From NCBI GenBank assembly GCA_900111695.1, contig FOHD01000005.1:1-64000 (forward strand): 64,000 bases of DNA. Reading direction: 5' to 3'. Every line of letters starts with the position of its first letter. Position 1 is the first letter of the stretch. The position numbers and the translations under genes were made by a program. The notes beneath the pieces are model-generated. The model worked only from the letters and a program-made list of their open reading frames with translations. It searched no databases and was not told the origin of the DNA. The stretch is from Olsenella sp. KH3B4 (GTDB lineage Bacteria; Actinomycetota; Coriobacteriia; Coriobacteriales; Atopobiaceae). This document shows positions 55,043 through 62,426 of this stretch, one piece after another.

Positions 55043-55194
55043 TGCCCAAAATTTACGGTTGCCGGTCAAAAAACGGAATTTTGCTTAGTATCACCTTGCA
55101 GGTGCCTTTTTCCTACCTGCGGCTCTGCAAAAAGTTAGAAGCTTCGTACTCGGCGATTCGCCCAAATAGGACCGGCAACCGCAATTTTTGGGCA
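55043..55194. repeat. MITE-like 152-base element with 25-base terminal inverted repeats
   Basis: The left end (TGCCCAAAATTTACGGTT then GCCGGTC, 55043-55067) and right end (GACCGGCAACCGCAATTT then TTGGGCA, 55170-55194) match as inverted repeats except at two positions. The inside is AT-rich and carries its own hairpin (GCAGGT/ACCTGC around 55099-55121). No coding sequence or clear target-site duplication is visible. It lies between the glnN terminator and the convergent HdeD-like gene. Confidence 0.75.
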
Positions 55195-55326
55195 GAGGGC
55201 TCCCAACATCAATGAATCAGGCCACTGAGGAAAAGCGGCTGAGACCAAAGCCACGCGCACCTCAGCGATTATTGGCTGCCATCCGCGTGGTCGTCGCCCG
55301 CAGTTCCCTGCGACCGCCGAGCTCTC

Positions 55327-55866
55327 CTACGCCCTGTGCTCGCTGGGCATGCGGACACCATCCACGATACGAACTACACCCGCATAGATGAGCGCAATAC
55401 CGCAGATGATCATGGCCGTGTCGGCAAAGAGCCCCGGCGAGACAAGCACGAGAACGCCCAGCACAATGGCAAGGATCGCCCCACCCTTGGCCTTCCCGGC
55501 GCTCTGCAGCCCCAGTGCCTGAAGGGCGTTTGCTCCGTACAGCGAATTGAGACCCGAGACCAGAACAAAGATGCCCAGCAGGATAAAGATCCACGTCACA
55601 AAGAAGCCGGGAATGTTCACGAGGAGAACACCAAAGAGCAGTTCGACAATACCCGCGTAGAGGTCTGCCGTCGAGAGAATCACGCTCCACCGCGTTAGAG
55701 CACTCGCAAGAGAAGCGACACCCATGACGACCAGCACCCATCCAAGCATGACGGTTATGGTCATCATCGCCGTCGTGGGATTGGTGAAGAGGATAAACCC
55801 CATGACCACCAGAGCAACGCCGGAAACGATGGCCCCCAGCTTCGTGCTCGTGAACTTGCTATCCAT
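55327..55866 (-). CDS. HdeD-like membrane protein (DUF308)
   Basis: 179 residues with six hydrophobic segments in three repeats of two, each ending in a short hydrophilic turn (VSGVALVVMGFILF, VMLGWVLVVMGVASL, GIVELLFGVLLV and so on), as in HdeD/DUF308 proteins. E. coli HdeD is linked to acid resistance; for this homologue nothing more can be said. ATG 55866 follows TGGAGG. It is followed by nothing on its strand, so probably monocistronic. Confidence 0.85.
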   Translation of the reverse strand: MDSKFTSTKLGAIVSGVALVVMGFILFTNPTTAMMTITVMLGWVLVVMGVASLASALTRWSVILSTADLYAGIVELLFGVLLVNIPGFFVTWIFILLGIFVLVSGLNSLYGANALQALGLQSAGKAKGGAILAIVLGVLVLVSPGLFADTAMIICGIALIYAGVVRIVDGVRMPSEHRA

Positions 55867-55941
55867 GGCATGCCTCCAGACACGCGAACCAAACGTACAT
55901 GTTTTTGTCATACCCATCAGTAGTGCCGACCAATACCAAGA

Positions 55942-55979
55942 GCGGGCGGCCCCTGCACCATAGCGTAGGAGCCGCCCGC
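55942..55979 (-). terminator. GC hairpin after the transporter ATPase gene
   Basis: GCGGGCGGC (55942-55950) pairs exactly with GCCGCCCGC (55971-55979). It stands directly beside palindrome copy 4, the same pairing of GC hairpin and TGAGACAAA palindrome as at 9.8 kb and 42.3 kb. On the minus strand TCTTGG follows. Confidence 0.6.
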
Positions 55980-55982
55980 AAA

Positions 55983-56010
55983 TGAGACAAAAGACTGCCA
56001 CTTTGTCTCA
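55983..56010. repeat. TGAGACAAAGGGAC palindrome family, copy 4, holding a stop codon
   Basis: TGAGACAAAAG and CACTTTGTCTCA face each other, with a diverged centre. Its last three bases are the stop codon (TGA on the minus strand at 56010-56008) of the ATPase gene. Confidence 0.8.
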
Positions 56011-57084
56011 CAGTGCGTGAACGTCGCCTTTTGTGAAGCTCACAAAGGCATCGTCGCCCACCTCATAGATCTTGTGGGTCTTGGGGTTGAAGTCCTGAAT
56101 CTTGACAAGGGTGTTGCCTACCATGACCTGGTAGTTCTGGTAGCTGCCCATGAAGCGCGAGAGTGTGACCTTGCAGTGGAGGACGCCCTCGTCAGCGAGG
56201 GTGGCCGCCTCGGGACGCAGCACCAGGGTGATGTCATCGCCCACGCTGTGGGCGGAAACGCCGTCAACCTCAACGCTGTGCCCCTCGATGGTCGCGACAC
56301 CGGTGTCACCCTCCTTCTCGGCAAGCTTGCCACGCAGGAAGTTGGACTCGCCAATGAAGTCGGCCACAAACTCGTCGACGGGACGATAGTAGACGGCGTG
56401 CGGGTCGCCAACCTGGTCGATGACGCCACGCTTCATGACGATGATCCTGTCGGCGATTGCCATGGCCTCGGACTGGTCGTGCGTCACGTAGACTGCGGTG
56501 ATGCCCGCCTCCTGCTGGATGCGACGCACCTCGGTGCGCATCTCCACGCGCAGCTTGGCGTCAAGGTTCGAGAGAGGCTCGTCGAAGAGCAGGACCGAGG
56601 GCTCGATGACCAGGGCACGCGCCAGGGCAACGCGCTGCTGCTGGCCACCCGAGAGCTGGTTGGTCATGCGATCCTCCATGCCCTCCAAGCCAACCATGCC
56701 CAGGATTCGCGTGACCTTGTCGCGAATCTCGTCGGCGGGGAGCTTGCGGATCTTGAGGCCGTACGCCACGTTATCAAAGATGTTGTAGTGCGGGAGCAGA
56801 GCGTAGCTCTGGAAGACCATGGCCGTGTCGCGCTTGTTGGGGGTAAGGTCGTTGATGGGCTCGCCGCCCAGGTAGATCTGTCCCTCGTCCGGGCTTTCGA
56901 AGCCGGCGATCATGCGCAGGATGGTAGTCTTTCCGCAGCCAGAGGGGCCAAGCAGCGTCACGAACTCACCGGGCGCTATCTCCAGGTTGGCATCGTGGAC
57001 GGCGTAGAAGTCCTTCTTGGTCTTGGGATCCTGGTAGATCTTGGAGATGTGCTCAAGACGCACACCCTTCTTCTCCTTGGCCAT
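56008..57084 (-). CDS. ABC transporter ATPase (PotA/FbpC type)
   Basis: 358 residues. Walker A GPSGCGKT at 46-53, signature [15 protein letters not shown], Walker B VLLFDEPLSNLDAK and a C-terminal TOBE domain (ITLVLRPEAATL, LSRFMGSYQNYQVMVG) are those of importers for iron(III), spermidine, sulfate, phosphonate or sugar phosphates. It follows the permease gene by three bases. With the permease and binding protein it forms a complete importer. The stop lies in palindrome copy 4. Confidence 0.93.
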   Translation of the reverse strand: MAKEKKGVRLEHISKIYQDPKTKKDFYAVHDANLEIAPGEFVTLLGPSGCGKTTILRMIAGFESPDEGQIYLGGEPINDLTPNKRDTAMVFQSYALLPHYNIFDNVAYGLKIRKLPADEIRDKVTRILGMVGLEGMEDRMTNQLSGGQQQRVALARALVIEPSVLLFDEPLSNLDAKLRVEMRTEVRRIQQEAGITAVYVTHDQSEAMAIADRIIVMKRGVIDQVGDPHAVYYRPVDEFVADFIGESNFLRGKLAEKEGDTGVATIEGHSVEVDGVSAHSVGDDITLVLRPEAATLADEGVLHCKVTLSRFMGSYQNYQVMVGNTLVKIQDFNPKTHKIYEVGDDAFVSFTKGDVHAL

Positions 57085-57087
57085 GGG

Positions 57088-58809
57088 TTACTCCTCCTCG
57101 CTCTTGGCGTTGATCTTTGCGCTGGTGCCGAAGTGCTTGATGAAGAGGTTCATAAGCAGAACGGCCGCGTAGGTGATGATGATGAGGATCGTGGCAAAGG
57201 CGCAGGCAATGCCATAGGCGCCCTTCTCGGCGTACTCGTTGATCTGGACGGTGATCATGAGGGTCTGCGGTGTGACCAGCAGGATGACGGCCGAGATTGC
57301 CGTGATGGAGCGCACGAACGCGGTGACAAGGCCCGAGAGGAACGAGTCCTTGATGAGCGGCAGCGTGACGGTCATGAAGACCTGGAAGCTGTTGGCACCC
57401 ATGTCGTAGGCAGACTCCTCGATGGACTTGTCAATCTGGCGCAGCGCCGAGATTCCCGAGCGGGTGCCGGTGGGCAGCGACCTCACGATAAACACGATGA
57501 CGAGAATGGCGGCCGTTCCGTAGAGCCCCTGCATGAAGCCGCTGTGGAAGACGCCGCTCGAGAAGCCGCGAATGAAGCCGACGCCCAGGACGGTGCCGGG
57601 GACGGCCATGGCAAGCATCGAGACAAACTCGATGAACCCGCGGCCGGCGAAGCGACGCTTCACCACAAGGTACGCAATGACCATCGAGAGCAGGGCCGTG
57701 AGCGGTGCCGCAATGAGCGACAGGCCAAACGAGTCGGCGAAGGCCTCGAAGCCGTGGTGGAGGGTGAAGACCTGGATGAACCACTTGGGCGTGAGCGAGT
57801 AGTCATAGCCCCACGTCTTGAACAGGGCGCCGAACGGCACGCACACGTAGAGGGCAACGACGAAAATGGCGACGGCGCCGCAAAGCACGGACAGCGGGAT
57901 GCGCACGGAGTTGTCGGTGATGAGCATGCGGCCGCGCGCCGCCTTGCCCGTGAGGGTGGCCGTGCTCTTACGCTCGAGCACGTACTTCTGGACAATGAAC
58001 ATGATGAGCGTGATGCCGAGAAGCACGCACGACATGGCCGAGGCACCCTGCTTGTCGTAGGCGCCAGTGATCTGCAGGTAGATGGATGTTGCGAGCGTGT
58101 CGTAGGAGCCGCCGATGATCATGGGGTTCGCGAAATCCGCGATCGACTCCATGAAGGAGACGAGAAACGCGTTGCCCATGCCAGGAAGGATGAGTGGCAG
58201 CGTGACACTTGTGAAGACCTTCCAACGAGAGGCGCCCATGTCGCGGGCAGCCTCCTCGAGCGAGGGGTCGATGTTTCTCAGGAGGCCCCTGAACATCATG
58301 TAGCACACAGGGAAGAACGTGAGCGTCTGCACGAGGGCGATGCCCCAGAAGCCGTAGACGTTGTTGTCATAGATGCCCAACAGTGAGCGAGTGATGAGGC
58401 CAGCCTTGCCGAAGAGCAGAATCACCGAAAGCGACAGAACAAACGGCGGAGAGACCACGGGTAGCATTGAGACAAGCTTATAGAGCCCGCTCATGAAGCG
58501 CGACTTGAGGTTGACGTACACCTCGACGTAGGCAAAGAGCAGGCCAATGAGCGTTGCCACAATGCCCACGAACAGCCCCAGGACAAGCGTGTTGCTGATG
58601 GCCGTCTCGAAGGACGGCATAGCCAGCACGCGCTGAAACACGGAAAACGTGGGGCCATTCTCCCCCACCACGGCATCGACGAGCAGAATTGCCAGCGGAT
58701 ACAGGATGAACAGGGTCAAGAACACGATCAAGACGATGATCGTGGTGACAAGTATTGGGTCTGCCAGCAGCTTCTTTTGGTCCAGCCGAGCACTCTGACC
58801 TCGTGCCAT
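57088..58809 (-). CDS. ABC transporter permease, double (FbpB type)
   Basis: 573 residues containing two fused permease halves with about 12 membrane segments. Each half has its EAA loop: LEEAARDMGASRWKVFTSVTLP near 192-213 and IEESAYDMGANSFQVFMTVTLP near 462-483. Fused permeases are standard for iron(III) importers of the Fbp/Afu group and for some phosphonate and thiamine systems. The gene lies between binding protein and ATPase; a stable hairpin (58835-58869) separates it from the binding-protein gene. Confidence 0.93.
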   Translation of the reverse strand: MARGQSARLDQKKLLADPILVTTIIVLIVFLTLFILYPLAILLVDAVVGENGPTFSVFQRVLAMPSFETAISNTLVLGLFVGIVATLIGLLFAYVEVYVNLKSRFMSGLYKLVSMLPVVSPPFVLSLSVILLFGKAGLITRSLLGIYDNNVYGFWGIALVQTLTFFPVCYMMFRGLLRNIDPSLEEAARDMGASRWKVFTSVTLPLILPGMGNAFLVSFMESIADFANPMIIGGSYDTLATSIYLQITGAYDKQGASAMSCVLLGITLIMFIVQKYVLERKSTATLTGKAARGRMLITDNSVRIPLSVLCGAVAIFVVALYVCVPFGALFKTWGYDYSLTPKWFIQVFTLHHGFEAFADSFGLSLIAAPLTALLSMVIAYLVVKRRFAGRGFIEFVSMLAMAVPGTVLGVGFIRGFSSGVFHSGFMQGLYGTAAILVIVFIVRSLPTGTRSGISALRQIDKSIEESAYDMGANSFQVFMTVTLPLIKDSFLSGLVTAFVRSITAISAVILLVTPQTLMITVQINEYAEKGAYGIACAFATILIIITYAAVLLMNLFIKHFGTSAKINAKSEEE

Positions 58810-58834
58810 GGCATCTCTCCTCTCGCTTTACGCA

Positions 58835-58869
58835 CTCCGCCCCAAGGCATACGTCGCCTCGGGGCGGAG
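58835..58869 (-). repeat. Hairpin between binding-protein and permease genes
   Basis: CTCCGCCCC (58835-58843) and GGGGCGGAG (58861-58869) are exact complements. As with the amino-acid transporter, a stem directly after the binding-protein gene would raise the ratio of receptor to membrane subunits. Confidence 0.6.
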
Positions 58870-58878
58870 GGCAGGGTG

Positions 58879-60033
58879 CTACTCGGTCTGGAAGCGGTCG
58901 TCGCCACCACCGAGGGCGTTCATGATGTCGGAGACGTACTGTTCAGTGTTCTCCTTGGCGTCCTCGAAGTTGTAATCCATGACGTTGTCGGGGTCGAGGC
59001 CGTACTCCTCGACGACGGCAGGCTGCTTGGCGTCATCGATGACCAGGAACTGGTACGCGCCAACCTCCTGCGCGCGCTCGACGCACTGCGGCGAGAGAGC
59101 GTACTCGATCCAGAGCTTGGCGGCGTTCTCGTGCTTGCAGCCCTTGAAGATGGCCGTCGCGCCAACCTCGTAGGAGGCGCCAGAGGACGGAATCACCAGG
59201 CCAATGTTGTCATAGCCGTTGTCGACGATCTGGTAGATGGCGTCATGCAGGAAGCCAATGCCGATGGTGCATTCGCCGGTACCCACGTTCTTGGACGGGC
59301 CAGAGCCGCTCTTGGTGTAGACCTGCACGTTCTTGTCCAGGTCAACAAGGTACTTGATGCCCTCGTCGTGCCCGTACTTCTGGATGACCGTGTTGAGGAT
59401 GAGCTTTGCCGTACCGGCGGTGTTGTAGTTGGACATCCAGATGAGGTCCTTGTACTTCTCGTCGAGAAGGTCGGGCCAGTCCTGCGGGACGTCGAGGCCC
59501 TTGCGCTCGAGCTCGTCCTTGTTGTAGAAGAAGCCGAGGATGCCCTTGTAGATGCCGTACCAATTGCCATCGGCATCACGGAACTTGTCGGAGATGAGGT
59601 GGGAGGCGTTCTTGGCCTCGTAGGGCTCGAGGATGCCCTTGGTGACTGCAACGTTATAGGGGTCGGTGGTGCCGCCAAACCAGACGTCGGCAGAGGGGTT
59701 GCCGTTCTCCTCCTCAACCTTGGACTCGACCTCGCCCGTGGAGAGGCGCTGGTAGGAGGTCTCGATGCCAAAGAGCTCCTGGAAGTGCTGCGCACAGGCG
59801 GCCACGTGCTGCTCCTCGCAGGAGCCGTAGACCACGAGTCCGCCGTCCTTCTTAGCGGCCTCGATCAAGTCGTCGCTCGCGATGCGGGACAGGTCGTCCG
59901 AACCGGAGCTGGAGCTGGTATCGGTGCCGCTGGAGCTCGACGAGCTCGCGCCGCCTCCGCATGCCGCAAGCCCAAGGCCCGCTGCTGCGACAGCGGTTGT
60001 ACCGAGGAACTCCCTGCGAGATACGTTCTTCAT
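58879..60033 (-). CDS. ABC transporter substrate-binding lipoprotein (FbpA/AfuA type)
   Basis: 384 residues. The signal has a Tat motif (SRREFLG, 5-11) and lipobox with Cys25 (LAACGGG), then a Ser/Gly-rich linker. The binding domain (GLVVYGSCEEQHVAACAQHF, GNPSADVWFGGTTDPY, GILGFFYNKDELERKG, TIGIGFLHDA) is of the type that captures iron(III) or phosphorylated compounds. I do not see the adjacent Tyr pair of classical FbpA, so iron is less sure; AfuA/PgtC-like sugar-phosphate or phosphoglycerate binding is equally possible. ATG 60033 follows GGGGTG. It heads the operon. Confidence 0.85.
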   Translation of the reverse strand: MKNVSRREFLGTTAVAAAGLGLAACGGGASSSSSSGTDTSSSSGSDDLSRIASDDLIEAAKKDGGLVVYGSCEEQHVAACAQHFQELFGIETSYQRLSTGEVESKVEEENGNPSADVWFGGTTDPYNVAVTKGILEPYEAKNASHLISDKFRDADGNWYGIYKGILGFFYNKDELERKGLDVPQDWPDLLDEKYKDLIWMSNYNTAGTAKLILNTVIQKYGHDEGIKYLVDLDKNVQVYTKSGSGPSKNVGTGECTIGIGFLHDAIYQIVDNGYDNIGLVIPSSGASYEVGATAIFKGCKHENAAKLWIEYALSPQCVERAQEVGAYQFLVIDDAKQPAVVEEYGLDPDNVMDYNFEDAKENTEQYVSDIMNALGGGDDRFQTE

Positions 60034-60263
60034 GGGACACCCCAATCCAACGGGCCTTCCCAGGGCCCGTTACGTTATGCCGTGGCGTACCGCGGCTCTC
60101 CCTATAACCCCCGGGCAACACAGCCTGGGTCTTTTATCAATCTTTACTCTTTTCGCTTATTTTTCTTACAAAATTCGATTACCGAGAGGGAGCTCGCCCC
60201 TCAGCGGCACGACAGGGCCGTGAGTGGCGCTTGATTGCTCTTCTGTGGGATGGCCCCCAGGGG

Positions 60264-60830
60264 TTATGCCAGCAGCGCCTTGATGCCAATACCAATAAGA
60301 ACGCAGCCGCCAAGGATCTCCGCTCGGTCGCCAAGGATCGTGCCGAGCTTGCGACCAAGCACCAGCGCAATAACGCAGCAGACGGCGGTGGTGAGGCCGA
60401 TCGCGCACGCCGAGAACGCAAGATCCACGGCCTGGGCACGCAGAGACACGCCAACGGCAAAGGCGTCAATCGCGGTGGCGACAGCCTGGACAAGCAGCGT
60501 TGGCAGGGTAAGCCTCCCCTTGGCAGGAGCCGGTTCGCAGTTGCGACACGCCCGTATGGACGATACGCCCTCACGCACCATGTTGCCGCCAATAATGCCC
60601 AGGATAACCAGGGTAACAGCACCTGCGTAGGCCTCGATGAGCTTTGCCGCAACGCCACCTAGGAAATAGCCCGCGACAGGCATGAGTGCCTGGAAGACAC
60701 CAAAGAAGACCGGCATGAGCGCAAGCCGAGACATGCGCTCATGCCGGTAGGCAAAGGTGTTGGAGATAGTGACCGAGAACGCGTCCGCAGAGAGGGCAAG
60801 GCCAAGCACGACAATCTCAAGCAGGCTCAA
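60264..60830 (-). CDS. mntP: Manganese efflux pump
   Basis: 188 residues and six membrane segments. The twin motifs LALSADAFSVTI (Asp16) and ATAIDAFAVGVS (Asp near 121) are the metal-binding aspartates of MntP/DUF204. A cytoplasmic loop with CRNCEPAPAKGR joins the two halves. It expels Mn(II) across the membrane. The start is TTG 60830, behind AAGGAG. That ribosome site can pair with an upstream CCCCAAAA-complement in the leader (60838-60845 with 60911-60918). Confidence 0.9.
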   Translation of the reverse strand: MSLLEIVVLGLALSADAFSVTISNTFAYRHERMSRLALMPVFFGVFQALMPVAGYFLGGVAAKLIEAYAGAVTLVILGIIGGNMVREGVSSIRACRNCEPAPAKGRLTLPTLLVQAVATAIDAFAVGVSLRAQAVDLAFSACAIGLTTAVCCVIALVLGRKLGTILGDRAEILGGCVLIGIGIKALLA

Positions 60831-60837
60831 TGTGGCT

Positions 60838-60918
60838 CCTTGGGGCGGACGACAGTTAAGCTCTTAATGTTACCCAAGCAATACCAACGTAAGGTACCGC
60901 ATGCGGTGCTCCCCAAAA
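60838..60918 (-). promoter_or_regulatory. Structured leader of mntP with possible ribosome-site sequestration
   Basis: On the minus strand UUUUGGGG (60918-60911) can pair with CCCCAAGG (60845-60838), whose end is part of the AAGGAG ribosome site. A perfect ACCGCATGCGGT palindrome lies inside. Control by metal is plausible for an Mn exporter, but the known yybP-ykoY core (GCAAGACC) is absent. Confidence 0.3.
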
Positions 60919-60959
60919 CGCACAAGTTCGACTATCCTAAAGACTTGATTTCGTCCGTT

Positions 60960-60976
60960 GTAGAGCCATGCTCTAC
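60960..60976. promoter_or_regulatory. Palindrome upstream of the phospholipase C-like gene
   Basis: GTAGAGC-CAT-GCTCTAC, a perfect 7+7 palindrome, lies between the divergent mntP and phospholipase C-like genes, 33 bases before ATG 61009. It may be an operator or a short leader stem. Confidence 0.35.
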
Positions 60977-61008
60977 GGCCAGGCATTGTGTACCCGAGGA
61001 GTTCGACC

Positions 61009-61929
61009 ATGCCCTCTCTGATAACGCACCACATCTTTGGCGAAGACGCCGCGCAGCGTCTTCCCGAAGGCCTTGTCGACGGCGAGGAGGAGCTTCTCGC
61101 CTTCCTTCTGGGCAACGAGGGCCCGGACCCATTCTTCGTGCGCTTCCGCACCATTCCGGCGCGGTCCTCGGCCTGCCGCCACCTCGCACACGACATGCAC
61201 GCAAGCCACGTCACCAAGGCGTTTGGTGACATTCGCTCCTCGGTGGGCCATCTGCCCGTCGAGGACGAGCGCATTGGCCGGGCATTTGCGCTGGGGCTTC
61301 TCGGCCATTACATGCTTGACCGCACGGCGCACCCGCTCATCTACGCGCAGCAGTACGCGCTGCTTGAGCAGCCGGGCCTCTCTGACGCCTCGCACGAGAT
61401 TCACGCGATCATCGAGAGCGACATCGACTCCTGGATTCTCTGGGAAAAGCGGCACACCACCGTACTTGAGCACCATCCGGCCTCTGACCTCATGCGCACC
61501 GCGCGCATCGACCGCGTGGGCGGGACGATCTTCTCGCAGGTAGCACTAGCCGTCTTTGGCCTCAACGTGGGCCCGGAGGAGTACGGCGCTGCCGTGAGCG
61601 ACTACCAGTGGGTCTATCGCCGGATCGAGCCTGCCGGATCTACCAAGACACGCCTCATTGGGGCGGTCGAGCGTCTGGCGCGCCCGCACTCCATGGCCGA
61701 GTCGTTTGCCCACCGGGTTACCGAGTCGGACGAGTGCGTCTCGGCGAACCTCGAGCGGCACGAGTGGGCAAACCCATTCACGGGCGAGAAGAGCCACGCG
61801 AGCTTTGCCGACCTCTTCGAGGAGGCGCTTGCCGCCTACCCGCAGCTGGCCGAGGCGTTTGTCCGTGGGGACAAGGAGCACTTCGACGCGATTGTGGGCG
61901 GCATCAACTACGACGGCCGTCCGGCTTAG
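61009..61929 (+). CDS. Zinc-dependent phospholipase C-like protein
   Basis: 306 residues. The start MPSLITHHIFGEDAAQRLP, then CRHLAHDMHASHV, FALGLLGHYMLDRTAHPLIY and HEIHAIIESDIDSW provide the His/Asp/Glu pattern of the zn_dep_PLPC family, an all-alpha fold related to bacterial phospholipase C and S1/P1 nuclease. No signal peptide is visible, so it is cytoplasmic, unlike secreted phospholipases. ATG 61009 follows GAGGAG. Function in Coriobacteriia is not known; action on phosphoesters is inference. Confidence 0.75.
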   Translation: MPSLITHHIFGEDAAQRLPEGLVDGEEELLAFLLGNEGPDPFFVRFRTIPARSSACRHLAHDMHASHVTKAFGDIRSSVGHLPVEDERIGRAFALGLLGHYMLDRTAHPLIYAQQYALLEQPGLSDASHEIHAIIESDIDSWILWEKRHTTVLEHHPASDLMRTARIDRVGGTIFSQVALAVFGLNVGPEEYGAAVSDYQWVYRRIEPAGSTKTRLIGAVERLARPHSMAESFAHRVTESDECVSANLERHEWANPFTGEKSHASFADLFEEALAAYPQLAEAFVRGDKEHFDAIVGGINYDGRPA

Positions 61930-61984
61930 GGGCGAGTACAGGCACCCTTGCTGCTGAAAGTCGCCTTGTGGCGCAATCCCTCTC

Positions 61985-62314
61985 TCACAGCCACACCAGG
62001 GTGTTTGGGGGCGTGGGGTCCACTCCCCCATCATCGGCGCCGTCGGCACCGCCGGACACGCCCGCCGCGCCACCCGTCCACTCGGACGACTCCTCGAGCC
62101 ACGTCCTCGTGGGCTCGTCGAGCTCCGGCGCATCCTTCTCGACACCGTCCTCCATCCAGAGGAGCTTGTCGGTATCCCTTTGCGAATCCTGCGAGGACCA
62201 GATCAGGCCATCTGTCCCAATGGCATCTGCGCGCCGTGTCCCTCCCCTTTTGAGCGAGAGGTGTCTCTCGCGCATCTCGGTCATCCTGAGCGGTGCGGAC
62301 GAGGCGTGTGACAT
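61985..62314 (-). CDS. Small acidic hypothetical protein
   Basis: 109 residues. ATG 62314 has an excellent ribosome site (TTGGAGGAAAGG) seven bases upstream, which supports a real gene. The product has a basic N-third (MRERHLSLKRGGTRRADAIG), then LIWSSQDSQRDTDKLLWMEDG, an acidic TRTWLEESSEWTGG segment and a Gly/Ala/Asp tail ending PTPPNTLVWL. I recognise no family, and no signal or membrane segment. It lies between the convergent phospholipase C-like gene and the gltD terminator. It could bind a partner through the Trp-rich acidic part. Confidence 0.6.
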   Translation of the reverse strand: MSHASSAPLRMTEMRERHLSLKRGGTRRADAIGTDGLIWSSQDSQRDTDKLLWMEDGVEKDAPELDEPTRTWLEESSEWTGGAAGVSGGADGADDGGVDPTPPNTLVWL

Positions 62315-62390
62315 GGCCTTTCCTCCAATCGGGAACGAGAGGTGACAAGGACGAACGGCGAGAGCAGCGCGGGCGACGAATCCAAAAGCA

Positions 62391-62419
62391 CTCGGCCGGC
62401 CCCAGGGGGACCGGCCGAG
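62391..62419 (-). terminator. Terminator after gltD
   Basis: CTCGGCCGG (62391-62399) pairs exactly with CCGGCCGAG (62411-62419); on the minus strand TGCTTTTGG follows. It begins eight bases after the gltD stop. Confidence 0.8.
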
Positions 62420-62426
62420 AGATGCG

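Noticed and set aside
56017..58386. 789-codon plus-strand open frame opposite the transporter ATPase and permease genes
   Set aside because: It is antisense to two intact conserved genes; the product is a His/Asp/Val-rich reverse-frame translation without domains.
60838..60985. Canonical yybP-ykoY manganese riboswitch before mntP
   Set aside because: GGGGAG is present at one side, but the conserved GCAAGACC part and the expected two-loop core are absent; only a simple possible stem was kept as a finding.
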